Source: JBBROS01 sp965213855 (GTDB lineage Bacteria; Pseudomonadota; Alphaproteobacteria; Acetobacterales; Acetobacteraceae). From it: a stretch of 64,000 nt of DNA. The notes beneath the pieces were generated by a model. The model ran no database searches. It was not told the DNA's origin and was given only the letters and a program-made list of their open reading frames with translations. Position numbers and translations under genes: made by a program. The stretch is taken from NCBI GenBank assembly GCA_965213855.1, contig CBDCAA010000011.1, positions 682,001-746,000 of the forward strand, given 5' to 3'. Of the stretch, positions 16,008 to 24,811 are shown piece after piece; the first letter of the stretch is position 1; every line of letters starts with the position of its first letter.

Positions 16008-17585
16008 TCACGTCTTCTGCAGGTTCCAGAACACGGGGGACGACCCGCTGACGATCCCGGAGACGGTATTCCGCCAGGCGCTCGGCGTAAACCATTGCCC
16101 GGTTGGGATGTAGGGTACCTCCTCGAACACGGTACGCTGGATGTCGATGGCGATCGCCCGTTGCCGGTCGAGGTCGGGCGCATCGAGCCAGGCGTCGCGG
16201 AGGCCGCGCAGTGTCGGGCTGTCGGGCCAACCGAACCAGCCGTTGCGGCCGGCACCGCGGATCATGTTGTTGGCCACCGGGTTCGCAAGCTGGTAGCCGA
16301 GGGCCGAGGTGCAGAAGGTGCTCCAGCCGCCTTTTTCCACCGGCTCCTGGCTGGCGCGGCGGGCGACGACGGTGCCCCAGTCGGTGGTGACGAACTCGAC
16401 GTTGAGCCCGACCTGGACAAACAGCTCCCGCGTCATGGTCGCGACGGCGCCGAGGGTGGCGTAGTCGGTCGGGCAGAGCAGGACGACCTTCTCGCCCTTG
16501 TAGCCGGATTCGGCGACCAGCTTGCGCGCTAGCGCCAGGTCGCGCGGGCCGGTCAGCGCATCGAGCCCGGTCGCGTTCGCAAGCGGCGTGCCGGGTGCGA
16601 ACACGCCGACGCCAGGGTGCTTGTAGGCGGCCTGGTCGCCGATGACGGCGGACAGATAGGCGTTCTGGTCGAGCGCCGGCAGCAGCGCCCGGCGCAGCTT
16701 CGGGTTGTCGAAAGGCGGATGGAGGTGGTTGAACACGACCACGCCGACGACGCCGAACGGGTCGAACTTCTGGACCGTAACGCCGGGGCTGCGGGCGAGC
16801 ATGGGGGTGAGGTCGATCAGCGGCTGCTCGACCCAGTCGACCTCGCCGTTCTGCAGCGCGGCGGCGGCGGTCGCGGCATCGGGCATGATCGTCCACTCGA
16901 CCCGGTCGACGTGCACGACCTTGGCGCCGGCGCTGAAGTCGGCCTTGCCCTCTGCCGGGTGATAGGCGTCGAAGCGCGCATAGGCGGCGTGGGAGCCGGA
17001 GACGTACTCGTCGTGCAGGAAGCGGAACGGGCCGCTGCCGGTGAAGTCTGTGATCTGCTTGTAGGGATCGGTGCTCGCGACCCGCTCGGGCATGATGAAG
17101 CAGGAGTTGGCGCCGAGCGCCAGCAGCATCAGCGGGAACGGTTTTCTGGTCCGCAGCTCGAAGCGCGTATCGTCGACGGCCGTCATCGAGTCGAGCCGGG
17201 CGGCCAGGATCTGGCCGAAGCCGTCGCGCTTGCCCCAACGGGCGATGGACGCGATGCAGTCGGCGCTGCGGACCGGGGTGCCATCATGGAACGTGAGGTT
17301 CGGTCGCAGCGTGAACCGCCAGGTCAGCCGGTCCTCCGACAGTTCGTGTCCGGCGCACATCTGCGGACTGGGCGTGAGCGTGGTGTCGGCGCCGTAGAGG
17401 GTGTCGTAGACGAGATAGGCATGGTTGCGGGTGACGTCGGCGGTCGTCCAGATCGGGTCAAGGCTCGAGAGGTTGGCCTGCGGGACGAAGCGCAGCACCC
17501 GTGCCGCACCCTGGGACACGGCGGGTCGGGCCAGGACGGTCGCGCTTGCGGCAGCGGCCGTCCAAAGCAGGGTTCTGCGTCTCAT
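16008..17585 (-). CDS. ABC transporter substrate-binding protein, family 5 (dipeptide type)
   Basis: A 525-residue periplasmic binding protein of the SBP_bac_5 family (oligopeptide, dipeptide, nickel). The signal region MRRRTLLWTAAAASATVLA has consecutive arginines and could be a Tat signal. Typical blocks: LRFVPQANLSSLDPIW at the start of the mature protein, YLVYDTLYG and a YIPTGQWF-type C-terminus. No permease or ATPase gene is next to it, so it must work with components elsewhere or serve another role. It is 41 bp upstream of the amidohydrolase on the same strand, probably in one operon. Confidence 0.93.
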   Translation of the reverse strand: MRRRTLLWTAAAASATVLARPAVSQGAARVLRFVPQANLSSLDPIWTTADVTRNHAYLVYDTLYGADTTLTPSPQMCAGHELSEDRLTWRFTLRPNLTFHDGTPVRSADCIASIARWGKRDGFGQILAARLDSMTAVDDTRFELRTRKPFPLMLLALGANSCFIMPERVASTDPYKQITDFTGSGPFRFLHDEYVSGSHAAYARFDAYHPAEGKADFSAGAKVVHVDRVEWTIMPDAATAAAALQNGEVDWVEQPLIDLTPMLARSPGVTVQKFDPFGVVGVVVFNHLHPPFDNPKLRRALLPALDQNAYLSAVIGDQAAYKHPGVGVFAPGTPLANATGLDALTGPRDLALARKLVAESGYKGEKVVLLCPTDYATLGAVATMTRELFVQVGLNVEFVTTDWGTVVARRASQEPVEKGGWSTFCTSALGYQLANPVANNMIRGAGRNGWFGWPDSPTLRGLRDAWLDAPDLDRQRAIAIDIQRTVFEEVPYIPTGQWFTPSAWRNTVSGIVSGSSPVFWNLQKT

Positions 17586-17703
17586 GGGCGTTTCCCCGAT
17601 CTGCGGCGTGAACCCGCCGCTTGGTCGCCAGATACGCTCACCATTTGCTTGCCGCGGTCAAGCAGGACCGTACCGTCGCCGACTCCCGACCGTGTGCAGC
17701 GGG

Positions 17704-20133
17704 TCAGGCCGGGGCCACGGCCTCCACAACCCGAGTTGCCGCAGAGACCGGGCGCGTCGTTCCGAGGAACGCTGCCGCCTCTTCGGCCTCGAGCGGCCGG
17801 CCGAAGTGGTAGCCCTGTGCGTAGTCACAGCCCCAGCCCTTCAGCAGCCGGGCTTGCGTATCCGTCTCGATCCCTTCGGCCGTGACCTCCCAGCCCAGCG
17901 ACTTGGCCAGCGAGATCACCGCCCGCACCGCTGCCGTATCCTCCGGGTTGCGGCCGACTCCACTCACGAAGGCGCCGTCGATCTTGAGCAGACCGAGCGG
18001 AAGCTGCTTCAAGTAGGGGAGCGAGGCATAGCCCGACCCGAAATCGTCGATCGCCAGCTGCACACCGAGCTCCTTGAGGCTCCAGAGCGTCCGCACCGCC
18101 GCGTCCGCGTCACGCATGATCGTGCCCTCCGTGACCTCGAGCCGAAGGCACAGGGGCGAGAAGCCCACCGCCGAGAGCGCTCGCTCGACGTCGGCCACCA
18201 GATTGGCCTGCTGAAACTGCAGCGACGACAGGTTCACACTGAGCGTCAGCGCCGATGCCGGCCGGATCTTACGCTGCCACGCCATCACCTGCCGGCACGC
18301 CTCTTCGAGCACCCACTGGCCTAACGGGACGATCAGCCCGCTCACCTCAGCCATCGGGATGAAGTCTTTGGGCGCGATCAGGCCGTTGGCCGGGTGCTGC
18401 CAGCGGATCAGCGCCTCGAACCCGCAGGTCGTGCCGGAGCCCATCGCGACGACCGGCTGGTAGTGCACCCGGAACTCCTGCGTGGCGCCATCACGGACCA
18501 GCCGCTGCACCGCTTCCCGCAGGTCGCTCTCCAGCTCCACGCGGTCGAGCAGCGCAGACGCGCCTGCCGGCCGGAACACGGCGTGGCGCACCGCGCTCCC
18601 GGCCCTTACCTGGCGCATGGCGAGGCCCGCGTCCCGGATCAGCCCCTCCGCCTGCGGCGAGCCCGCCCCACCCATGGCGATCCCGATCCGCACGGGCCTC
18701 GCCATCTCGGCCCGGCCGGCCAGCAGCGGACGGCTGAACTGGACCGCGATCGCCTCCGCGACCGCGACCGCGTCCGCCTCGCCATCCGCCGGGTCCCGCA
18801 GCACGATGAAGGTGGTCCGGTCCAGCCGGGCAGCCGTGTCCTGTGCCCGCAGGCATGCCTGGATGCGGGCCGCAGCTTCCAGCGTCATCGCATCGGCGGA
18901 GCCTGGCCCGAACGCCTCGTCGGCGCCGGCCAGCCCGTCGAGCTCGATCGCCAGCACGCCGACGGTGCCATCCACGCGGCCCGCCCGCGCGACCGCCTGT
19001 TGCAACCTGTCCAGCAGGATCGCGGCATTCGGCAACCGCGTGAGCGCGTCCAGCAATGCCTGCTCGGATCGCTCCTGTTCCAGCAACCGGCTCTGTCCGT
19101 TGTCGGCGATCGTCAGCACGATCCCTTGCACCGTCGGTTCGTCCAGCAGGTTCAGGCCCGTCACCTTGACCGGCCGCCACACGCCGGCGCCGTCGCGGAA
19201 TCGCATCTCAAGGCTGCAGGGCGGAGGCGAACCTGGCCGCAGCTGCTCCCACCATGCGCCCAGGGCACTACGGTCCTCAGGATGCGCCAGCGTCAGCACC
19301 GACTGCCGGTTGAGCTGAGCCTCCTCATACGACCACACACGTTCGGCCGCCCCGTTGGCATAAAGGATGTGCCCCGGCGGTGCGCAGATCAGCACCAGTT
19401 CGGGGGCGTGCTCCACGACCCCGGCGAAGCGCCGCTCACCCCGCCCTGCCTCATAGGCGTCCCGGACCAGCTGCGCCGTGCCCCGCCTCTGTTCGGCCCG
19501 CTGCAGCCGCCAGATCAGGCCGACCAGCACGAGCCCGAGCCCAAAGAAGATCGGGCCACCGATGAACACCCGCCACTGGATCGCAAGCAGCAGGTGCTGC
19601 AGACCCAGCGCTTTCGCGCGGAACCGGTCCGCTACGGCATCGGCCAGAGGCCCCGGCGGTTCCGCAATCCCATCCTTGCCCACCTCATCTTGTGCCAGCC
19701 CGCGATCGGGTCCGCGCCAGCCCAGCCCAGCCTGACCAAGCGCGGCGTTGTGCCGCGCCTGCAGCTCCTCCACCAGCCGCCGGTCCCCGCCGTCGGTGAA
19801 CATATGCGCCTGCGCCAGCGCACCCAGCACCGCCCCGACCGCGGCTTGGTACTGCGCTCGAAGCGAATCGGACGGTTCGGCGCCGCCGGCCCGCCGCGCC
19901 GCCTGTTCCGCTGCGAGCCCCTTGCGCGCCGCCTCCATCGCCTCGCTCGAGCCGGTCGCGCGCTGGACGGCGACATCCGCCCGATACGTGTTCGCCGCGC
20001 CCCAGGCGGCACAAGCGACCAGCGCCAGCAGCACCGCCAGGATCCCGAACGACGCCGCCCGGACCGCGATGCGATGCTGCCGCGCCAGCGCCGGCGGCGT
20101 GTCCGCAAACGGGGCTGGTCCAACGCCGCTCAT
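17704..20133 (-). CDS. c-di-GMP phosphodiesterase: PAS, degenerate GGDEF, EAL
   Basis: An 809-residue inner-membrane signalling protein: TM at about 25-47, a periplasmic segment, TM at about 189-209, a PAS domain (about 235-345), a GGDEF-like domain (about 385-535) and an EAL domain (about 550-790). The GGDEF site reads LDRTTF, so cyclase activity is not expected. The EAL site looks complete: FEALIRW, VNLSSLQF, LEVTEG, IDDFGSGYASL, LKIDGAF and AEGIET. It should therefore degrade c-di-GMP, perhaps with the GGDEF domain as a GTP sensor (inference). The ATG at 20133 gives a short cytoplasmic tail before TM1; the frame is open upstream without domain content. Confidence 0.93.
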   Translation of the reverse strand: MSGVGPAPFADTPPALARQHRIAVRAASFGILAVLLALVACAAWGAANTYRADVAVQRATGSSEAMEAARKGLAAEQAARRAGGAEPSDSLRAQYQAAVGAVLGALAQAHMFTDGGDRRLVEELQARHNAALGQAGLGWRGPDRGLAQDEVGKDGIAEPPGPLADAVADRFRAKALGLQHLLLAIQWRVFIGGPIFFGLGLVLVGLIWRLQRAEQRRGTAQLVRDAYEAGRGERRFAGVVEHAPELVLICAPPGHILYANGAAERVWSYEEAQLNRQSVLTLAHPEDRSALGAWWEQLRPGSPPPCSLEMRFRDGAGVWRPVKVTGLNLLDEPTVQGIVLTIADNGQSRLLEQERSEQALLDALTRLPNAAILLDRLQQAVARAGRVDGTVGVLAIELDGLAGADEAFGPGSADAMTLEAAARIQACLRAQDTAARLDRTTFIVLRDPADGEADAVAVAEAIAVQFSRPLLAGRAEMARPVRIGIAMGGAGSPQAEGLIRDAGLAMRQVRAGSAVRHAVFRPAGASALLDRVELESDLREAVQRLVRDGATQEFRVHYQPVVAMGSGTTCGFEALIRWQHPANGLIAPKDFIPMAEVSGLIVPLGQWVLEEACRQVMAWQRKIRPASALTLSVNLSSLQFQQANLVADVERALSAVGFSPLCLRLEVTEGTIMRDADAAVRTLWSLKELGVQLAIDDFGSGYASLPYLKQLPLGLLKIDGAFVSGVGRNPEDTAAVRAVISLAKSLGWEVTAEGIETDTQARLLKGWGCDYAQGYHFGRPLEAEEAAAFLGTTRPVSAATRVVEAVAPA

Positions 20134-20287
20134 CGCCCAACCCCCATGCGCTCCGGCCTCCTGAACCGGCACCTTACGGTATCGGCTATGATCGTTAACA
20201 ATCGATGAAAGGTGTCGAGATTTGTCGCCGCTCGGCACTTCTAGAAGGCCAGAGGCTGCCCTCGCGGTCGCAGCCCGCGGCCGGCTC

Positions 20288-20740
20288 TCAGCCCGGCGCC
20301 CCGTCCGGGTGTGCCGCCGGGTCGAACGCCTCGCCCCGCCATTGCAGGATCTTCCAGACCCCGTCCGCCGTCGCCACCACCTGGCCATCCACCGTCATCG
20401 TGCCGCGCAGGAACACCATCGTCCGGGTCGCCTTGATGATCTCCGCCCGGACCGCCGCGAACTCGCCCACCTGCACCGCGGCCACGAAATGCACGTTCAA
20501 CTGCACCGTCGCGCAAGGCTTCTGCCCCGCCGCCGCCCATGTCGCGTTGCCCAACGCCACGTCGAACGCGGTCGCGATCATGCCGCCATGCACCACGCCG
20601 CGCTTGTTGCCGTGCTTGGGCTGGGCCACGAAGCCGCAGCCGTCCAGGTCGCCCCCGGGCGCGTTGTAGAATGGTCCCACATGCGTGCCGAACGCCTTCG
20701 TCGGGCGCAGGGTCCAGCCGTCCGGAACCCTGTCCGCCAT
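20288..20740 (-). CDS. PaaI-family hotdog-fold thioesterase
   Basis: A 150-residue hotdog-fold protein of the PaaI/YigI thioesterase family, which hydrolyses acyl- or aryl-CoA esters. The core block is KRGVVHGGMIATAFDVALG (about residues 45-63), in which the HGG motif marks the active site, followed by TVQLNVHFVAAVQVGE. The ATG at 20740 is chosen; an upstream extension lacks similarity. Its start is 10 bp after the stop of the Rieske oxygenase, so it is the distal gene of that operon and may clean up CoA esters of the same pathway (inference). Confidence 0.88.
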   Translation of the reverse strand: MADRVPDGWTLRPTKAFGTHVGPFYNAPGGDLDGCGFVAQPKHGNKRGVVHGGMIATAFDVALGNATWAAAGQKPCATVQLNVHFVAAVQVGEFAAVRAEIIKATRTMVFLRGTMTVDGQVVATADGVWKILQWRGEAFDPAAHPDGAPG

Positions 20741-20750
20741 CGTGGCCACC

Positions 20751-21860
20751 CTAGCTGCCCCGCACCGCCCGTGCCGCCGGGCAGGCCGCCGGGGCAATCG
20801 CCAGGTGGCAATCCGGCGTGCCGCAGGCCGCGAGCAGCCCGCGCAGGTCGCGGATGGCGGGGAACACCTCCTGGTTCCGGTCGCCGCCCTGCACGTCGTG
20901 CGCGCGCTGCTCCATCTCCACGATCTCCCGGTCCTCGGCGAAGATGCGTTCGGTGAAGAACACCAGGAACGGCCAGACCAGGTTGATGATCCCGGGGATG
21001 CGCGGGCGCCGTACGCTCAGCAGGCCGAAGGTGCGGTTTATCCGTTGCTGCGCGTCCTGCGGCACGTAGGTGATCCACAGGTCCATGACCGGCACCTCGT
21101 CGCCGGCCCAGATCTTCAGCGTCTGATACGGGTAGTCGGTCCGGATCGTCATCTTGTCGCGGTCGTTCGACCACCCGCCGGTGCGCTTGCTGCCGAAGAT
21201 CACGCGCTCGCCGAAGGACTGCCCGCCGCCGGTGCGGGCGAAGGTGTAGTCGATCTCGAACCAGGTGTCGCCGATGCGGCGGCCCAGGAAGCGCGGGCGG
21301 ATCTGGCCCATCTGCGCCCGGTGCAGGAACTGATGGTTCATGTCCATCAGGTTCTCGTGCATGAAGCTGTAGTGGCAGTCGATCGTGCGGCCGAACCGCC
21401 GGGTCTTGTAGCGCGGGTCGGCGACGGCGCCGAGGGCGGGCAGCGGCCGCGATGGTGCCACGGCCGGATCGCCCGGGAAGACGAAGACCAACCCCTCACG
21501 CTCCTCGCAAGGGTAGGCGCGGACCCCGTTCGGCAGGTGGTCCTTGCCCAGATACGGCACGTCGACGCAGGCGCCGGTGCGGTCATAGGTCCAGCCGTGA
21601 TAGCAGCAGCGGACCGCGTCGCCCGCCACGACGCCCTTGGATAGCGGCACCTGGCGGTGGGCGCACCGGTCCTCCAGCGCGAACACCCGCCCGTCCTGCC
21701 CGCGGACCAGGACGATCGGGTCGGCCGCGAACCGGGTCGCGTGCGCGGTGCCGGGCTTGATCTCGCGTGACCACGCGACGGGGTACCAATGGTCGGGGTG
21801 GGCGCCGATGCGGCGGAGATCGGGCTGCGGCAACTCGATCGCGTCAGTGCTGTCCCGCAT
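20751..21860 (-). CDS. Rieske non-heme iron oxygenase, alpha subunit
   Basis: A 369-residue ring-hydroxylating-type oxygenase or O-demethylase. The Rieske [2Fe-2S] motif CAHR...CCYHGW occupies about residues 65-90, and the mononuclear iron site is in ENLMDMNHQFLHR (Asp/His/His, about 170-182). Such enzymes need a reductase, which is not nearby. A strong ribosome site (AGGAG, 5 bp spacing) fixes the ATG at 21860. With the thioesterase behind it and the dehydrogenase upstream it looks like part of an aromatic or methoxy-aromatic catabolic operon; the actual substrate is unknown. Confidence 0.92.
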   Translation of the reverse strand: MRDSTDAIELPQPDLRRIGAHPDHWYPVAWSREIKPGTAHATRFAADPIVLVRGQDGRVFALEDRCAHRQVPLSKGVVAGDAVRCCYHGWTYDRTGACVDVPYLGKDHLPNGVRAYPCEEREGLVFVFPGDPAVAPSRPLPALGAVADPRYKTRRFGRTIDCHYSFMHENLMDMNHQFLHRAQMGQIRPRFLGRRIGDTWFEIDYTFARTGGGQSFGERVIFGSKRTGGWSNDRDKMTIRTDYPYQTLKIWAGDEVPVMDLWITYVPQDAQQRINRTFGLLSVRRPRIPGIINLVWPFLVFFTERIFAEDREIVEMEQRAHDVQGGDRNQEVFPAIRDLRGLLAACGTPDCHLAIAPAACPAARAVRGS

Positions 21861-21961
21861 CGCGGCTCCTGCGTGTCCGCTTCCTGTATATCGCCCGGGC
21901 GGCGATTGGGTAGCCTCAAGCGGGCGCATTCGGCCAACGCTACCCTTTGTTACCGGCCATT

Positions 21962-22867
21962 TCAGCCCTCGGCGCGGCCGTCCACCTCGATGCCGGCCCA
22001 TTCTTCGACCAGCTTGACCATCTCCGAGCAGTCCGACCCGGGCCCGAACGTCGCGTTGGCGATCGACAGCATCTGCCGCACGGCACTCCCCACCACCATC
22101 GGCACGCCCATCGCCTCCGCCTCCTCCACGCTCAGCCGCACGTCCTTGAACAGCAGCCCGGTCGTGAACCCCACGTCGAACGTCCGCGGCAGGATCGCGC
22201 GCGGAAACTTGTCCTGCGTCGCGCTATTCCGGCCGGAGCTGACGTTGATCACGTCACACATCATCTGCGGGTCGAGCCCGGCCTTCACCCCCATCGCCAT
22301 CGCCTCGCACGACACGGCCAGCGCCGCCGCCGAGAGCAGGTTGTTGGCCAGCTTCAGCGTCTGCCCCAACCCGGGCTTCTCACCGACAAAGAAGATCCTG
22401 CCGAAATTGCGGATGATGGGCTCGACCTGCTCGAACACCGCGCGGGGGCAGGACACCATGCAGGCCAGGGTGCCCTTCTCGGCGCCCGGCACCCCGCCGC
22501 TCACCGGGCAATCGACCAGCGTCATTCGCCCCTGGCCCGCCAGGGACTCGGCGATCGCGGTCGTGACGCGCGGACCGGTCGTCGACAGGTCGATGACGAC
22601 GCTGGTCCGCCGCCCCGATGACAGCCCGGCCTCGCCCAGGACGGCGTGGCGGACGATATCCGGTGTCGGCAGGCTGGCAAACACGATGTCGGCCGCGTCC
22701 GCAACGGCCGTGGCGGAGGCGGCGGCCGTGGCGCCCCGCTGCACGGCGATGGCCATCGCCGTCTCGGACGGGTCATACACGTGCACCGTGTGCCCGGCCT
22801 CCAGCAGGCGCACCAGCATCGGCGCGCCCATCTTGCCGAGCCCGATGAACCCCAACTCCTGAGCCAT
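21962..22867 (-). CDS. NAD(P)-dependent 3-hydroxyisobutyrate-dehydrogenase-family oxidoreductase
   Basis: A 301-residue beta-hydroxyacid dehydrogenase. Dinucleotide-binding GFIGLGKMG (about 6-14), the substrate block VDCPVSGGVPGAEKG (about 120), and the catalytic lysine helix LKLANNLLSAAALA (about 168) are all present. Family members oxidise 3-hydroxyisobutyrate, tartronate semialdehyde or similar acids. The ATG at 22867 gives the usual N-terminus. It is divergent from the carboxymuconolactone decarboxylase gene with an 87-bp shared upstream region, which suggests joint control. Confidence 0.92.
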   Translation of the reverse strand: MAQELGFIGLGKMGAPMLVRLLEAGHTVHVYDPSETAMAIAVQRGATAAASATAVADAADIVFASLPTPDIVRHAVLGEAGLSSGRRTSVVIDLSTTGPRVTTAIAESLAGQGRMTLVDCPVSGGVPGAEKGTLACMVSCPRAVFEQVEPIIRNFGRIFFVGEKPGLGQTLKLANNLLSAAALAVSCEAMAMGVKAGLDPQMMCDVINVSSGRNSATQDKFPRAILPRTFDVGFTTGLLFKDVRLSVEEAEAMGVPMVVGSAVRQMLSIANATFGPGSDCSEMVKLVEEWAGIEVDGRAEG

Positions 22868-22954
22868 GCCGTCCTCCCGCTGGTTGCGCCCACCCTGGAC
22901 GAGGCGTCCAGGCAACGCCTAGCCTGGCCGGCAAGCAAGAGGGGAGAGGACGTG

Positions 22955-23365
22955 ATGGCTGACGACCAAGCCCTGTTCGACAAGGGCATGCCCATCCGGC
23001 GCGAGGTGCTGGGCGCGGACTACGTCGATGCCTCGATGGCCAAGGCGGACGAGTTCATGATGGCGTTCCAGCGCGCCACGACCGCGTGGGCGTGGGGCTG
23101 GGCCTGGGGCGACACCACCTTGGACCGCAAGACACGCAGCCTGCTGAACCTGGCGATGCTGACGGCGCTCAATCGCGCGCCCGAGATCAAGCTTCACGTG
23201 AAGGGCGCACTGACCAACGGCGTCACCGTCGACGAGATCAGGGCCACCCTGCTGCACGCCACCGCCTATTGCGGCATCCCGGCGGGGCTCGACGCCTTCA
23301 AGGCGGCCCACGAGGTCCTGGTGAAGGAGGGAGCTCTACCGGGGGCATCGATCAAGGGCGCCTGA
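22955..23365 (+). CDS. Carboxymuconolactone decarboxylase family protein
   Basis: A 136-residue, all-helical CMD-family protein, like PcaC of the protocatechuate branch. Seen: DRKTRSLLNLAMLTALN and the motif region IKLHVKGALTNGVTVDEI...LLHATAYCGIPAG, the standard CMD signature. It lacks the CxxC of AhpD-type peroxidase helpers, so a decarboxylase-like role is more likely than redox. The ribosome site GGGGAGAGGA precedes the ATG. Divergent from the HIBADH-like gene; likely part of the same aromatic-acid locus. Confidence 0.9.
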   Translation: MADDQALFDKGMPIRREVLGADYVDASMAKADEFMMAFQRATTAWAWGWAWGDTTLDRKTRSLLNLAMLTALNRAPEIKLHVKGALTNGVTVDEIRATLLHATAYCGIPAGLDAFKAAHEVLVKEGALPGASIKGA

Positions 23366-23390
23366 GGGCCTCACCTCCTGCTTCCGGCCC

Positions 23391-23505
23391 GACCCCCTCT
23401 CCCGCCTGCGGGAGAGGGTTGGGGTGAGGGTGAGGGCACAGACTGCCCGACCCGGTGACACCGGTTCCGGAACCTCACCCACCCCTCTCCTCGCGAGAGA
23501 GCTTT
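23391..23505. repeat. REP-like palindromic repeat pair, opposite orientations
   Basis: The first unit has a perfect 11-bp stem (ccctctcccgc at 23395-23405 / gcgggagaggg at 23408-23418) with a 2-nt loop, followed by ggttggggtgaggg. The second unit (23472-23500) carries cctcacccacccctctcc in the reverse orientation with a weaker 5-bp stem. This resembles the common extragenic palindromes of GC-rich proteobacteria. It lies between convergent genes and could also act as a bidirectional terminator. Confidence 0.75.
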
Positions 23506-23510
23506 CTCTC

Positions 23511-24716
23511 TCAGTTCTGCAGCGCCTTGCACTTGCCTTCGCTGAGCGGCCGGAACGCCTCCGCGGCCGGGATCGTCGCGACCAGGTCATACACGTCGTA
23601 CGGCCCCGTCGACTCCGCAGGCGTCTTCACCCGGAATAGGTAAGTGTCATGCACCATGCGGCCGTCCGGCCGCAGCGTGCCGTTCCGGGTCAGCAGGTCG
23701 TCGACCGGCAGCTCGTGCAGCTTGGCGATGACGGCCTGGGTGTCGGTGCTGCGGGCGGCGGCGACGGCGCGCAGGTAGGCGCGGGCGGCCGAGTAGTCGC
23801 CGGCTTGGATGTTCGACGGCATGCGGCCTCCGTTCCGTGCCGCGAAGCGGCGCGACCAGGCGCGGGTCCGCTCGTCGAGGTCCCAGTAGAACGCTTCGTT
23901 CACCAGCACGCCCTGTGCCGTCTCCAGCCCGAGCGCGACGATGTCAGGCACCGTCAGCACGAACGACACGAGCTGCTGCCGCCCGGCGCCGACGCCGAAC
24001 TCGCGCGCCTGCTTCACGCTCGTGATCAGGTCGGCCCCGGTATTGCCCAGCGCGATCACGTCCGCCCCCGAGCTTTGCGCCTGCACCAGGAACGGAGAGA
24101 AATCCCCTGAGAACCCGAACGGATGGCTGACCGACCCCACCACCGTCCCGCCCGCCTTCTGCACCAGCGCGGTCGCGTCCGTCTGCAGCGACTTGCCAAA
24201 CACGTAGTCGGCCGTGATGAAGAACCACTTGCTGCCCGGCTTGGCGATCGGGCGCGTGATCCCGACGGCCTGCCCATAGGTGTCCCACATCCACATCACC
24301 GACGTCGCGGGCGCGCAATCCTCGCTGGTCAGCCGCGCGGTGCCACCGGAGAACAGCGCGACCTTGTTCCGCGCCGCGACCTCGTGCTGGATCGCGATCT
24401 GCACCGTCGCCTGCACGATGTCGGCGACGGCGTCGACGCCCTTGTTGTCGAACCAGTCCCGCACGATGCCGACGGCGACGTCGGCCTTGTTCTGATGGTC
24501 GGCGGACAGCACCTCGATCGTCATGCCGGCGCATTCGGCGGCTTGGCAGTCTTCGGCGGCCATCTGCACGGCCAGCACGGCGCCGGGGCCGGTCTGTGCC
24601 GACAGCGCGCCGTTCATGTCCGTGATCACGCCGATCCGGACGGGATGGCCGACCGGGTCGTCCGCCCAGGCCGGGCCGGCGCTCAGCAGAAGCATGGCAA
24701 CCAGGATCGTACGCAT
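23511..24716 (-). CDS. Branched-chain-type ABC substrate-binding protein
   Basis: A 401-residue periplasmic binding protein (Peripla_BP_6/LivJ type) with a signal peptide (MRTILVAMLLLSAGPAWA). Family blocks: RIGVITDMNGALSAQTGPG at the mature N-terminus, DWFDNKGVDAVAD, KWFFITADYVFGKSLQ and HDTYLFRVK near the end. No permease or ATPase genes flank it, so it is an orphan binding protein. Ligand unknown; relatives bind amino acids, amides or aromatic acids, and the neighbouring catabolic genes make the last possible (inference). Confidence 0.92.
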   Translation of the reverse strand: MRTILVAMLLLSAGPAWADDPVGHPVRIGVITDMNGALSAQTGPGAVLAVQMAAEDCQAAECAGMTIEVLSADHQNKADVAVGIVRDWFDNKGVDAVADIVQATVQIAIQHEVAARNKVALFSGGTARLTSEDCAPATSVMWMWDTYGQAVGITRPIAKPGSKWFFITADYVFGKSLQTDATALVQKAGGTVVGSVSHPFGFSGDFSPFLVQAQSSGADVIALGNTGADLITSVKQAREFGVGAGRQQLVSFVLTVPDIVALGLETAQGVLVNEAFYWDLDERTRAWSRRFAARNGGRMPSNIQAGDYSAARAYLRAVAAARSTDTQAVIAKLHELPVDDLLTRNGTLRPDGRMVHDTYLFRVKTPAESTGPYDVYDLVATIPAAEAFRPLSEGKCKALQN

Positions 24717-24811
24717 CGTTTCCCCCCTCGGCGGCTCGTCCTGGCCGCTCGTATCGTGCTCGGCGATCGGGAGTGTAGGAACCAGGCGGCGGCAAGGCCA
24801 CTCGCATGATG

